From Dipteris shenzhenensis (taxonomy: Eukaryota; Polypodiophyta; Polypodiopsida; Gleicheniales), in assembly GCA_047967505.1 (NCBI GenBank), contig CM106540.1: 64,000 bases of DNA, one strand, 5' to 3'. Each line of letters starts with the position of its first letter. Position 1 is the stretch's first letter. Shown here one piece after another: positions 10,978-22,377 of this stretch. Both the position numbers and the translations under genes were made by a program. The notes under the pieces are model-generated. The model was not told the DNA's origin. It saw nothing but the letters and a program-made list of their open reading frames with translations, and ran no database searches.

Positions 10978-10982
10978 GAATA

Positions 10983-11226
10983 TGCACAATCATAGAATCC
11001 GAAATACTGATAGACAGCCAACACATAACTTTTTTGGCTCTCTCATGCCATCCTTTAAATGCCTGCATTTCCTGTTGATTGGGAACATTAGGAAGAACTG
11101 GTTCTTCTTCATTTCCTGTAATGAACTCCCAATAGCCTTTTCCCATAAGGAAATTTGTCATTCTAAACTTCCATGCCTGGAAGTTGTTCTTGTCAAGATT
11201 TTCTGTGACAATCTATCCGATGCCAT
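10983..11226 (-). pseudogene. gag: Copia gag, N-terminal part (element 1)
   Basis: This begins with an ATG at 11224-11226 matching the gag start of element 2 (MASDS). It soon shifts frame, because bases corresponding to the VTEK region are missing. The conserved MTNFLMGKGYWEFITGNEEE stretch follows in another frame. It is cut at GAATA by the nested element, and gag resumes at 8335. Confidence 0.85.
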
Positions 11227-11759
11227 TACAAAACATTGCAAAATATTCTGTCACTGTGAAAAACACAGCTTTTGCCTCACAGGGGCAGATCTGCAAAGCT
11301 GACAAAAGTGGTATTTGACCACACAGTCACTTCCTAGTGACGATTTTGCATCAACAGGCAACAAGCATGATTCTGCAACTTCCAATATCTCTGCACATAT
11401 GCATATGATGCAATTTCTGTGGCAACTTTTCACCGACCAGCCAAGCAGTGGTCGCATAGCAAAAACAAGGCCTTTTTCTGAGTGCCTGTGAAGAACTTTC
11501 GCCTTCAAAACGGGCCCCGAAAGGGCCTCGAATCAGAAAAATAAAGTCACTAAGGGCTTTGCCCTTGTCCCGCAGCAGATATTGCCCTCTCACCACACTG
11601 CGAAGGGTGTCTCAATCTGAGACAATTGCACTCTTGCACTTCTGGCTGTGCTACCTGCAGAGATTTGCTCCCAAACTCGAAATAGGAAAGCAACACTGGT
11701 CCTCTTACCAGAACACTACGAACTTGGTTTGCTTTCTTGAGCTCCTTACCACGAACAAG

Positions 11760-11771
11760 GCTCTGATACCA
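11760..11771 (-). promoter_or_regulatory. Primer-binding site of Copia-A element 1
   Basis: TGGTATCAGAGC on the minus strand lies directly next to the 5' LTR and is complementary to initiator tRNA-Met. Confidence 0.92.
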
Positions 11772-12122
11772 TGTGAAGATAGTGGGAGAGAGGGAAGGAT
11801 CTCACTTGCGGCTTTCTCACATACACAATGGGGGAATACACACACAGGTGGAGGCTAAAAATAGTTTTCCTCTTCTTAGTTGTGAAAGCCAAAAGAACTC
11901 AAGTACAAAGAAATAGAAGAACCCTATATGTGGGTCTCAAACCAAACTCAACTAACTAAGGTGGCATACTAACTGAGCCACAAACTAGAGTAGATAAGGA
12001 TAGCTGTCATCTAGCTATTATTCGTGGGTGATGTACCAACCACATCTGCAGCTAACAAGTCGGTGACATAAATACACAACAGTCACCCTAGCATATCACG
12101 AGTGGAGCTTGATATCTCAACA
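11772..12122 (-). repeat. 5' LTR of Copia-A element 1
   Basis: 351 bp, TGTGAAGATAGTGGG to TATCTCAACA on the plus strand. It is homologous to the other six Copia-A LTRs in the window. Because the far end of the element is missing, no target duplication can be tested. Confidence 0.95.
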
Positions 12123-12762
12123 TTCCCTCTCTCTATTCCATGTCCTCTTGCTGTGGCCTCTCTACCTCGCTCTCACTCTACATCACGCTCTCGACCTCTC
12201 TAGCTCTCTCTCGCCCTCTACATCCTACTTATCTCTCGATGTACCACTCTACCCACCTAGCTATCTCTCAGTCTACCTCTCTACCTAGCTCTATACCTCT
12301 CTACGTGTGTCTCTCCTACCTCTCTCTCACTCTACATCTCTACCTCTCTCTCGGTCCACCTCCCTACCTAGCTATATCATGCTCTCTACCTCTCCCTCAC
12401 TCTATATGCTCTATACTCTCTACACCTCTTGTTCTTTATGCTCTATGCTCTACGCTCTCTATCTCTTTCTTACTCTCTACACTGTCTACCTCTCCCTCGT
12501 TCTACCTCTCTACATACACTCTACCCTATATGTGCTCTCTCTCTCTCTCGTTCTACCTCTTTATGCACACTCTACTCTCTACGCTTGCTCTCTCTCTCTC
12601 TCTCTACCTATGCTCTACCTCTCTCGCTCTCTACACTCTACACTCTTCGTCTCTACCTCTCACATGACCTCTCTACCTCTCATGACTTAACTATCATTCT
12701 CCATACCTGTTGCCCTCCTCGACCTATACACTCCCTTCTCACAACCTATGACCTACACTCTC
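12123..12762. repeat. CTCTA-type low-complexity tract
   Basis: About 640 bp of pyrimidine-rich, imperfect CTCTCTAC/CTCTACCT repeats. The long apparent ORFs here are low-complexity Leu-Ser-Thr strings and are not genes. Element 2 is inserted in this tract, because CT-rich sequence resumes after its right LTR at 18338. Confidence 0.9.
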
Positions 12763-13118
12763 TGTGAATATTGTGGGAGAGAGGGAAGGAGTCTCACTTG
12801 CGGCTTTCTCACAATCACAAAATGGGGGAATACACACAAAGGTGGAGGCTGAAAACAGTTTTCCTCTTCTTAGTTGTGAAAGCCAAAAGAACTCTAGTAC
12901 AAAGAAATAGAAGAACCCTATATGTGGGTCTCAAACCAAACTCAACTAACTAAGGTGGCATACTAACTGAGCCACAAACTAGAGTAGATAAGGATAGCTG
13001 TCATCCAGCTATTATTCGTGGGCGGTGTACCAACCGCATCTCCAGCTATAACAGGTCGGTGACATAAATGCACAACAGTCACCCTGGCATATCGCGAGTG
13101 GAGCTCGATATCTCAACA
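12763..13118 (-). repeat. 3' LTR of Copia-A element 2
   Basis: 356 bp, with termini TGTGAATATTG and TATCTCAACA on the plus strand. It adjoins the polypurine tract and is nearly identical to 17984-18337. Confidence 0.97.
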
Positions 13119-13605
13119 CTCCCCCTCGAGCTCAATCCCAATTCCTGCACACCAAGCAGGTCTCTGAACTTGCGCAGCTTCTCTACACCCAATGCTTTCG
13201 TGAAGATGTCAGCTACCTGATCCTCTGTGCTGACATAAACTAGATCAATGAGACCTAGTAAAACCTTCTCCCGCACATAGTGATAATGCACCTCAATGTG
13301 CTTTGTTCTGGCATGAAAGACCCCAGGTTCTTTGCCAAATGTATACTACTCATGTTGTCACAATAAATGACAACTGGCCCATCTGTAGACTGATGCATAT
13401 CATAGAGTAGCTTATGCAACCAAGCTACCTCACATGCAGCCATTGCTTCACCCTTGTACTCAGCCTCTGTGCTCGACAAGGCAACTGTAGGCTGTTTCTT
13501 GCTGCTCCAAGTGACTGCAGCACTCCCAAAAGAGAACACATATCCACTGGTAGATCGTCTATCAGAAATGCTACCAGCCCAATCAGCATCAGTGTATCCA
13601 TGCAA
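13079..13605 (-). pseudogene. pol: Copia RNase H segment (element 2)
   Basis: Two overlapping frames. The first (13605-13255) carries the Copia RNase H signature: [27 protein letters not shown] and [16 protein letters not shown] frameshift near 13320 moves the rest (HYHYVREKV, then STEDQVADIFTKAL) into the second frame, 13291-13079. That frame crosses the polypurine tract and ends inside the LTR. An in-frame TAG at 13612-13614 separates this segment from RT, at a position where CAG is expected. Confidence 0.9.
13119..13127 (-). promoter_or_regulatory. Polypurine tract of Copia-A element 2
   Basis: GAGGGGGAG on the minus strand directly precedes TGTTGAGATATC, the 3' LTR start. The C-terminal pol frame reads straight through it into the LTR. 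Confidence 0.85.
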
Positions 13606-13611
13606 TTGTAT

Positions 13612-14684
13612 CTAAACCCCAGCCTCATAAAATAGTCCATACTGCAATGTGGACTTCACATACCTGAGTATGCGTCTAGCCGCATCCAAATGCGGTTTCC
13701 TTGGAGCCTGCATAAACTGACTTACCAACCCAACAGCATAGCTCAAATCTGGCCTGGTAATAGTCATGTAAATCAAACTTCCTACTATGCGTCTGTACAT
13801 AGTAGGGTCTTCCAGAAGCTCACCTGCATCTGTGCTCAGCTTCACATTCTGCTCCAAAGGAACTGAAATAGGCTTACAGCCTGTCATCCCATATTTGGAT
13901 AGCATGTCCAATCCATACTGCCTCTGCAAGAGCTGTATCCCACTTGGTGATCTAATCACCTCAATGCCCAAGAAATAACGCAGCTCTCCCAAATCCTTCA
14001 TCTCAAACTTCTGCCTCAATAGCATTTTCACATGAAGGATATCTTCATCACTATCACCTGTGATGATCAAATCATCAACATAAATGACCAGCAGCATAAT
14101 CCCTTTATTTTTCTCACATAGATTGAGAAATCTGCCTTGGAAATCTGAAAGCCAATAGTGACAAGATACTGTCCTATCTTGTCAGACCATGCTCTAGGTG
14201 CTTGCTTCAAGCCATACAAGGCTTTCTTCAACCTGCAAACAAACTCAGGATGAGTAGCATGAACATAACCTGCTGGCTGCTCCATAAAGACCTCTTCTTG
14301 CAAATTACCATGCAAGAAGGCATTCTTTACATCCATCTGATGTAAAGACCATCCCCTTGATGCAGCCATAGCAATGGCTGCTCTTATGGTTGCCATCCTT
14401 GCAACCGGGCTGAAAGTTTTTTCATAATCAATGCCATATGTCTGTGCATACCCCTTGACAACTAATCTTGCCTTGTATCTATTCACAGAACCATCTGCAT
14501 TGTGCTTGATCTTATAAACCCACTTACAACCAATTGCATTCTTGCCTTTAGGCAAAGGCACCAATTCCCATGTAGCATTAGCATCCAAGGCATCCATTTC
14601 TTCATCCATGGCTTTCTCCCATTTTTCATTTCCCATGGCTTGCTCAAAAGAAGTGGGTTCTGGTTCCTGTATCACTTTGACCAT
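13612..14684 (-). pseudogene. pol: Copia reverse transcriptase (element 2)
   Basis: RT is read in two frames. The first (14684-14067) carries [36 protein letters not shown] and KALYGLKQAPRAW. The second (14097-13612) carries the catalytic YVDDLIITGD and YLTMTRPD-type downstream motifs. The break near 14105 is a small deletion relative to element 5. The protein would copy element RNA into DNA, primed by initiator tRNA-Met. Its domain order after integrase is diagnostic for Ty1/Copia and excludes Ty3/Gypsy. Confidence 0.92.
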
Positions 14685-16180
14685 ATAGGCATAGTGAATG
14701 GCTGTAAATCCATCATATTCAGCCTATCCACAGGATACCTAACCCTGGTAGACCTGCGCAATATAGGCTCACTTCCAGGTGCTCTCAAACCATCCCTGGT
14801 CTTCCTTACTCCAGGTGTAACAACAGAAGGAATAACCAACTCATCATCAATGCTCTGTTCTGAGCCACTGGATTCACCATCCACACAAGAGTGACCTACA
14901 TTCACATCATACATGGGCTGATCTACCTTCTCTTTCCCTTTTCGTGATACCTGCGTACCACTATCTGCATTGCTTTGAGGGGATTCTCCTGATCTCAATC
15001 TGCCTGTCCATGGCGAAGTATGTGAACCACTGGTAGAGGACACTCCAGGTCTACTGATATTTTGTGATTGCTGCTGTGCATTCTGTGCAGCATTACCATT
15101 TTGTGCATCTACATCAATCATCACATTTACTGGTTTATACCAGCTGCTCATCTCATCAAAAACAACATCTCTGCTCACTGTGAACTTACGTGTAGAAGGG
15201 TTATAGCATCTATACCCTTTCTGCTGCAGAGAATAACCAATAAAGACGCACTTCTTAGCTTTTGGATCCAACTTGGACCTCAACTCATCTGGCACATGGA
15301 CATAGGCAATGCAACCAAAAATCTTCAAATGAGAAATATTTGGTTTCCTACCAGTATACATCTCCTCTGGCATCATGCCATGTATTGCTGTAGTGGGAGT
15401 CCTGTTCATTATATAGACTGCTGTAGCAACTGCTTCAGCCCAATAATAATCTGGTAGATCTTTTTCATTTAGCATAGCCCGAGATACCTCTCCAATATGC
15501 CTGTTTTTTCTTTCTGCAATTCCATTTTGTTGTGGGGTATGGCTGCATGAATATTGCTGCTTTATACCATGCTCCTGCAAGAACCTTGCAAACTCATTTG
15601 AGAGGTACTCTCCCCCTCCATCTGTCCTTAGGCATTTTATTTGCAGGCCTGTTTCTTTTTCAACCATAGCTTTGAAAGCTTTGAAGTGCCCAAACACTTC
15701 ACTTTTCTTTTTCATAAAATACACCCACAGTTTTCTGCTAAAGTCATCTATAAATGTGACAAAATAGTGACAGCCTCCAATAGATGCAGCTTTTGTAGTC
15801 CACACATCAGAGTGGATTAATTCCAATGGCTTTTTACTCTCTTGAACATGCCTAGGAAAAGGTTTCCTTGCCTGTTTTCCAAATCGACAGGCTTCACAAA
15901 CCTTGTGCATTTCTGCAACCTTGAATTTAGGCAATCCTGCAACAATATTTTGGGCTTGCATTGATTTAAGTCGCTGTATATTAACATGACCAATGCGTTT
16001 GTGCCAGATATCAATATCTGCAACTACACCGGTCCCATGTGCAAACATTGCTGCACTCAATTCAGGCATGTCCGCATCCAACGTAAACATCCTGCCCTTC
16101 TTCTTTCCTTTTGCTATCAAGCGACCATTATTTTTCATATCCTCAACAAAGCATCCATGAGGATTAAATCTAACCTGCAA
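14672..16180 (-). pseudogene. pol: Copia integrase (element 2)
   Basis: A 502-codon stretch. The N-terminal HHCC finger is IWHKRIGHVN...CEACRFGKQ, and the core acidic residues lie in HSDVWT, RTDGGGEY and IAERKNRH. The C-terminal part carries YRCYNPSTRKFTVSRDVVF. The frame begins just after a TAG at 16184-16186, where other copies have CAG (QMVEQGLQV). It ends early because one A is missing near 14727 compared with element 5 (AGGCTGAATATG against AGGCTGAAATATG), which throws the RT start out of frame. Confidence 0.93.
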
Positions 16181-16183
16181 GCC

Positions 16184-17440
16184 CTACTCAACCATTTGAC
16201 AAACAGAAACAAGGTTCTTGGTGATGTTCGGGACATGAAATACATCAGACAAGTATTTCTTTTTCCCATCCTGCATAGACAAAGGAATTTTTCCAATCTG
16301 CACAATAGGATGTGCAGTATCATCACCAGTCTCCACAAATCCTGGTTTTTCCATTTTTCTTGCATCCTGCATCCATTCAGCGTGACCTGTCATGTGGTTT
16401 GACGCACCCGAGTCAACATACCACACATCATTGCTTTCTTCTGCACTTGTTACAGAATTTGTCATATGCTGCACCATAAACAAATGCTCATTTCTGTCAT
16501 CGCCCTGTCTACTAGAGGATGCATAATTGCCTTGCTGCAATTTTCCATTCATAATGTCATTCTGCTTTTTATAGCAATCCTTAGCCATATGACCCATTTT
16601 GCCACAATAGTAGCATTCAATATTGCTGTTTGCATTTTGGCCTCTCTGCCATCCACCACGGCCTCTTTGGCTCCCCCTGCCTCTAGAGTTCCCACGTCCT
16701 CCTGCATAGGACTGGTTTTCTTGCGTTTGCTGCATATTCTGATTTCTACCACGGCCTGCAGATCGGCCTCCTCTACCTCTGCCTCTACCTCTGCCAGCAT
16801 TTGAGTAGAAGACAGTTTCTTTTGAAGTTCCTGCTGAAGAAGATGCACCCCCATTTCTCTGCTCTTCAAAAATTAGAAGAGCAATCAACTCCTCAAAATC
16901 AGGAAAGTTTTCACGGACTGCAATGGATGTCCGGAATTGTGCATAATCCTTTCCTAGACCATTCAAGGTCACAGAAACCAAATCGTCATCATCCACTGGC
17001 AACCCAATGGAAGCAAGTGCATCTGCAATTTTCTTCACTTTCATGTGGTAGTCATTTATGCTCAAATTTTCTCTCTGCACATTGTGCAACTTCTGTTTGA
17101 GTTGCATTTTCCTGGCTTGCGTATTTGTGCTATACATTTTTGCCAAAGTATCCCATGCCTCCTTTGGCGTATTTGCATCCTGAATATGCACAATCATGGA
17201 GTCCGAAATACTGATAGACAGCCAGTACATAACTTTCCTGGCTCTCTCATGCCATCCTTTGAATGCCTGCATTTCCTGTTGACTAGGAACATTAGGAAGA
17301 ACAGGTTCTTCTTCATTTCCTGTAATGAATTCCCAATAGCCTTTTCCCATCAAGAAATTCGTCATTCTAAACTTCCATGCTTGGAAGTTGTTCTTGTCAA
17401 GCTTTTCAGTGACAATCTGTGAAAGAGAATCAGATGCCAT
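16184..17440 (-). pseudogene. gag: Copia gag and protease (element 2)
   Basis: The start is the ATG at 17438-17440 (MASDSLSQIVTEKLDKNNFQ), which matches element 5. The UBN2-type capsid domain occupies residues about 10-200. An RGG-rich basic segment follows at about 235-285, then the CCHC knuckle CYYCGKMGHMAKDC. The retropepsin site VDSGASNHMTG lies near residue 360. Gag and protease are one continuous frame of about 418 codons here, the best preserved of the Copia-A copies. It stops at TAG 16184-16186, a CAG-to-TAG change. The fused gag-pol layout without a frameshift site is normal for Copia. Confidence 0.93.
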
Positions 17441-17971
17441 TACAGAACACTGCAAAATATTCTGTCACTGCAAAAAACACAGCTTTTGCCTCACACGGGC
17501 AGATCTGCAAAACCGACGAGAGCGGTATTTCACCACACAGTCACTTCCTAGTGACGATTTTGCATCAACAGGCAATAGGCATGAATCTGCAACTCCCAAT
17601 ATCTCTGCACACAGGCATACGATGCAATTTTTACGGCACCTTTCCACCGACTAGCCGCGCAGTGGTCGCACAGCAAAAAACAGGGCCTTTTTCTGAGTGC
17701 CTGCGAAGAACTTCCGCCTTCAAAACGAGCCCCGAAATGGCCTCAAATCAGAAAAATAAAGTCACCAAGGGCTTCGCCCGCTCCCGCAGCATATACTGCG
17801 CTCTCGCCACACCGCGAGGGCGTCTCAATCTGAAACAGTGCACTCCTGCACTTCTGGTTGTGCTACCTGCAGAGATTTGCTCCCAAACTCGAAATAGGAA
17901 AGCAACACTGGTCCTCTTACCAGGACACCACGAACTTGGCTTGCTTTCTTGAGCTCCTTACCACGAACAAG

Positions 17972-17983
17972 GCTCTGATACCA
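17972..17983 (-). promoter_or_regulatory. Primer-binding site of Copia-A element 2
   Basis: TGGTATCAGAGC on the minus strand abuts the 5' LTR and is complementary to initiator tRNA-Met. Confidence 0.93.
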
Positions 17984-18337
17984 TGTGAAGATTGTGGGAG
18001 AGAGGGAAGGAGTCTCACTTGCGGCTTTCTCACAATCACAAAATGGGGGAATACACACAAAGGTGGAGGCTGAAAATAGTTTTCCTCTTCTTAGTTGTGA
18101 AAGCCAAAAGAACTCTAGTACAAAGAAATAGAAGAACCCTATATGTGGGTCTCAAACCAAACTCAACTAACTAAGGTGGCATACTAACTGAGCCACAAAC
18201 TAGAGTAGATAAGGATAGCTGTCATCCAGCTATTATTCGTGGGCGGTGTACCAACCGCATCTCCACCTAACAGGTCGGTGACATAAATGCACAACAGTCA
18301 CCCTGGCATATCGTGAGTGGAGCTCGATATCTCAACA
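17984..18337 (-). repeat. 5' LTR of Copia-A element 2
   Basis: 354 bp, TGTGAAGATTG to TATCTCAACA on the plus strand. It is followed by CTCTC, matching the five bases before the other LTR. Confidence 0.97.
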
Positions 18338-19779
18338 CTCTCCCCTCTCTTTTGCTCTATTCTATGCCACCTTTGTTTGCAACCTCCCTTCCCACCACCC
18401 TACCAGCTCCATCAATAGCTTCTTCTTTATCACTCCTTGTGTCCAATGATAGCTTCTTCTCTGCCTCTCTTTGCATTCAATGGTAGCTCCATATCCTTCT
18501 TGCTATTCTTATCGATGAGGATACAGTGATGGGAGGGTGATGTTGCATCGCTTAAGGTGTAGCTCGAGCTTCGTCATGGCCAACAGCACTAATGTGGCCT
18601 CACTTCTTTCTATTCTTCTCGAGGCAAGTGGTCATGGCTATAGGCCAGGGGATTGGCACTTATAAGGCTATGGAGAAGCTCAAAATCAACATTAAAAGTC
18701 TCAAAAGAAGCTTGGATATGGTGCTTTGGTGGTATTGAGATTTAGGTAAATGGCATTGACGTCCTTCCACATCCACCTCTGCTCATCTGTTGAGGTTCCT
18801 GTCACCCTACAATGTGCTGCTCGCCTTTGCTACAGTAGTGCCAATGCCATAGCCACCATCGTCCATGCCTCCTGTCTCCTCCTCCCTCCCACCATCACCT
18901 CTATTCTTCCCTATCTCCTCCTCTTCCCCCCACCATCATCCCACCTACAGTTGCATTCCTCTCCTTGTCCTCCTCCAGCTACACTTTACCTCTCACACTC
19001 CTGTCATCCTTCTACTCCACCTGCTAGCTACAAAAGATGTAGTCCCTATTGTCTTGTGTTTGTGCACTATGATCTTAGGGGATTATGAATGCATTCTCGA
19101 TGCTTCTTGAGTGAACACACATAGCTATGGTGGAGATCCCATACAAGAAAGGAGGCAGAGTCGAAATAGAATCGTTAGTCGTGTTGGCCCTTTTTTTAAG
19201 GCAATCTCTTGGCATAGCTCGCCGGCAAGCTATTTTACATGGGTGCTTTATTTTTTTTTTATTGATAATTTTTTCCCCTCTCTCAACATAGCTCGCCGAC
19301 GCGCTATGCTAGGTAGGGGCCCGGGGGATTGCTTTCCATCAACTTGTAGACCAAATTGGATTATGGGGAGGTAGCAAGCTAAGGGTGTCCACTTTTTTTT
19401 CACTCCCCAATCCTTAGGAGGTGGAAAAACAAGCTTTTTGGCACACAAAAATGCAAATCTCACCTACTTCCCTATGGATCTAGTCTTTGAAGTCATTGTC
19501 ACATGGCATGGTCACAGGGCGGTCACACCTTTGTCATGAACAAAGAGTGTCATATTAAATTCTAAATTTCTCACTCATTTTAGATTAAACGTTATTGAAA
19601 CTTTGTAGGTGGTCTCTTTACATTATGTAGAGCTTAACTTGATTTATTTGTAAATATTTGAATGATTTATTTATCTAATTATAAATAATTATTTACAATA
19701 AATAAAGTCATAAAATACATGCATTTTAGTAGCACACCACATTTTTTTCGTATTTTGAATAATTAAGCAAATCCAAATA
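18338..19779. other. CT-rich then mixed spacer
   Basis: The first few hundred bases continue the CT-rich tract that hosts element 2. Short plus-strand frames at 18750-19110 are low-complexity and unconvincing. Near 19211-19232 and 19283-19306 two related short palindromic strings occur (ATAGCTCGCCGGC..GCTAT and CATAGCTCGCCGACGCGCTATG). No gene is recognised. Confidence 0.5.
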
Positions 19780-19849
19780 TATATATATATATATGTACGC
19801 ATATATGTATGTATATATAAATGTGTGTGTGTGTGTGTGTGTGTGTGTA
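19780..19849. repeat. (AT)n / (GT)n microsatellite
   Basis: Alternating AT repeats grade into GTAT and then about 14 GT units. It is a simple compound microsatellite. Confidence 0.95.
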
Positions 19850-21547
19850 GTCTTCATGTCATTATATATTCTTCTACTTCGAAAAAAATGGCAGCTAGCA
19901 ATCGTCGTTCAGGAGATCCTCGTGTGCTTATCCAAGACAAATGATCAGCTACATAATCTTGGTCAATGTTAGTTTCCCTTCCTTAACATGACCTTCGAAT
20001 TCTTGCAACTATAGTAACCATCATTTTATGTGCCCTATTGTGTAGTGTCTATTTACAAGACCCCTTTCAATATCATGTAACTTATCTAAGTATCATCATT
20101 CAGTTGTCTATTTGCAAGTGTACATGGAATAGTCCTAGCCATGCTTCCAATGGGATACAGTGGAATCCAATCTAATAGAACTAGCTGCGTGGTTTCCTAT
20201 GTTTATGAAATATATTGCCTGTTTTTATTATTATTTACACTTGCATGGTGATACACCATATGCAAGAATTATAACTAGCCAGTAGCTATAAAATTCACAC
20301 ATAAAAATACTTGAAAAACTCACAAAATCGCAAAAAAGTATGGTGGTGTTTATGTCAGTTCATTGAGCAACTGAGGATGTATTGTCAGTGATTTGCCATT
20401 GTTTGGAGCACATTTCAGGGCTGTTTCGCCAGTGCTTTTGGGCTATTTTATCACTGATCTATGAGCATTCTTGGGGCTGATTTGGCTGGGCATTGTACTT
20501 GCCATTTGCTAGTGTTGCAGTTGAAATATGGGGTGATCTATTGGATGTATTTTGACCATTTTTGGGGCTGTTTTGCCAGAGCAAATGAGTGTTGTAAAGG
20601 GAAGCAAGCATACAACAAAGCCGCTATTGCTATTTTTATGACAAAACAGTCATTTTCAGGACTAAATATCTCTTTTTTGGTGCATAATTACACTTTGTGC
20701 CGAACTGGAAAGTTGTAGTTTGCAGAACAGACTACAACTTTGCTTTTGGCCAATAAGGTTATGTTGTTCAATCATCAAATCCCAAATCCAACCGTTAGAT
20801 TTAGGGAGATTGAAGTTTAATTTTTACTTTTACTCCTTAGAGGATCAACAAAGAATATTAAAAATAAATCTAGTAATTATTAAACATGACCAAAAATTTC
20901 AAAATTTTCAATATTTTTAGATGAATAAGAGGGAAAAATTTTGGTTAAATTTGAGTAAGGGAAGGGTACATTATGGCTTCCACAAGTGAAATCTCCCTTT
21001 TGTGGGGAAAAAGGGCCACCCAAGCCTCATACCAAGACAAGGTAGGCTTGGTATTAGTCTTGGTGAGGTAGGTTAGGAGCATCATTGATCCTAGTGGCAA
21101 GCCTTTGGAGTGCGCATGCTGCCCATGTGGAAGGCTGAGTCATCTATTTTTGCCTTGCCAGCATGCCATGTTGTTAGACTGCATGGTGCCATGTCATCAA
21201 GGAGATGTGACATCACTCGTTGCCATGTCACCTTAGATTGCCACACGTGTTTCCACAGTAGCCACATGTGCCACCTCACCATTCCACATCATAGGAACTC
21301 TTGAAGCCATGTCATCACACCTTGCCACCTTGGTGTACCTTGTCAAAATTGCCACATCACCTATCCCTCCACCTCAATTTGCCATGTCAATCTACCACCT
21401 CATGAATGCTAACTCATCATGCCACATCACATTTCCACATCATGGAAGAGCCTCATATATTCCACACCATGTATACACATCATGATGATGGTGAGCCACA
21501 TCATCAACATGCATAGTGAAGTTATACATGCATGTCATTTGAATGCG
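19850..21547. other. Spacer rich in GCCACATCA / GCCATGTCA words
   Basis: No gene is recognised. From about 21120 to 21500 the words GCCATGTCA, CCACATCA and close variants recur every 10-30 bases without a fixed period, which suggests an old, shuffled repeat. A 22-base string at 21460-21481 recurs exactly at 32830-32851. Confidence 0.5.
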
Positions 21548-22020
21548 TGAAGCTTTTTGAATTTTAAACATGGGGGCATGGCAAATACCACAATAGAGGT
21601 ATTTGGAACGCTTGAATTTTAAACATAGCAAATACCATGATTGAGGTTTTTGGAAGTGGCAAATTATCATGGTTTATCAAGTAATCAACACTTCTATTTT
21701 AAACATAGAACAGCACAATCGAGGTTTTAGGAAGTGTAATATTATTATGGTTTATCCAATAATCAACGCCTAAATTTTAAACATAGAGACATGGCAAATA
21801 CCACAATAGAGGTATTTGAAAGTGGAAAATTATCATGGTTTATCAAATAATCAGCGCTTGAATTTTTAACATAGAGGCATGGAAAATACCACTATCGAGG
21901 TATTTGAAAGTGGAAAATTATCATGGTTTATTAAACAATCAAATTGTCATGGTTTATGACCACGATCGAGGTATTTGGAAGTGGCAAAATAATCAAATTA
22001 TCATGGTTTATCACATAGGT
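21548..22020. repeat. Diverged minisatellite, units of about 55-90 bp
   Basis: TTTTAAACATAG occurs near 21562, 21616, 21696 and 21775 (TTTTTAACATAG at 21863). It is followed each time by ACCACAATAGAGGTATTTGG-type sequence and TTATCATGGTTTATC. The units differ by indels, so the array is old. No coding potential is seen. Confidence 0.85.
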
Positions 22021-22377
22021 TATTCTCAAATTGCATTAATGAACATATTAATCAAGATAGGCACATATGTTATGTGAATATCAAACTGAAATAAAATCAA
22101 ACAATGAAAATATTCAAAATTAACATTGGATTCCATGTATATATAATATGATTAAAATCAACTTATTTGAGTAGACCACAAAAATTAGTTTCAAAACAAA
22201 ATCAAACACAGTAATTGAGAAGTTTTCAATCTTAGCACCTTCTCCGCCAATAATAATCATGAGCAATCTAGTGGATGACTTTCTATAAGACACCACATTT
22301 TGGTTCGTTTCAACCATTCTTAGCCATTCTTGCCTCCCCATCACTTTGTCACACCTTCCACCCTACTTTCATTGAGA

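Larger units (their letters stand above)
6371..12122 (-). mobile_element. Copia-A element 1, truncated, hosting a nested element
   Basis: Minus-strand Copia retrotransposon with, from right to left, 5' LTR (11772-12122), primer-binding site, gag, protease and integrase. It ends abruptly at about 6371 within the integrase C-terminal region, and RT, RNase H and 3' LTR are absent. The gag is interrupted by a complete gag-only LTR element at 8341-10977. Comparison with element 2 shows the same order and about the same spacing once the nested insertion is subtracted. The protease motif reads DSRA in place of DSGA, so the copy is catalytically dead. Confidence 0.93.
12763..18337 (-). mobile_element. 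Copia-A element 2, full length with both LTRs
   Basis: A minus-strand Ty1/Copia element of 5575 bp in the order LTR, PBS, gag, protease, integrase, RT, RNase H, PPT, LTR. CTCTC at 12758-12762 and at 18338-18342 form the target duplication, although the site is CT-rich. The two LTRs (354 and 356 bp) differ by about four substitutions and one 2-bp indel. The polyprotein is broken by two CAG-to-TAG stops and at least three frameshifts, so the copy is structurally complete but not autonomous. It is the reference copy for the four other partial Copia-A elements here. Confidence 0.97.

Noticed and set aside
12140-12767. Overlapping plus-strand ORFs of 110-175 codons
   Set aside because: Low-complexity CTCTA repeat translation (Leu, Ser, Thr, Tyr) open in all three frames.
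11772-13118. Elements 1 and 2 as one element with tandem LTRs
   Set aside because: The two LTRs are separated by 640 bp of CT tract, and element 2 has its own target duplication and complete structure.
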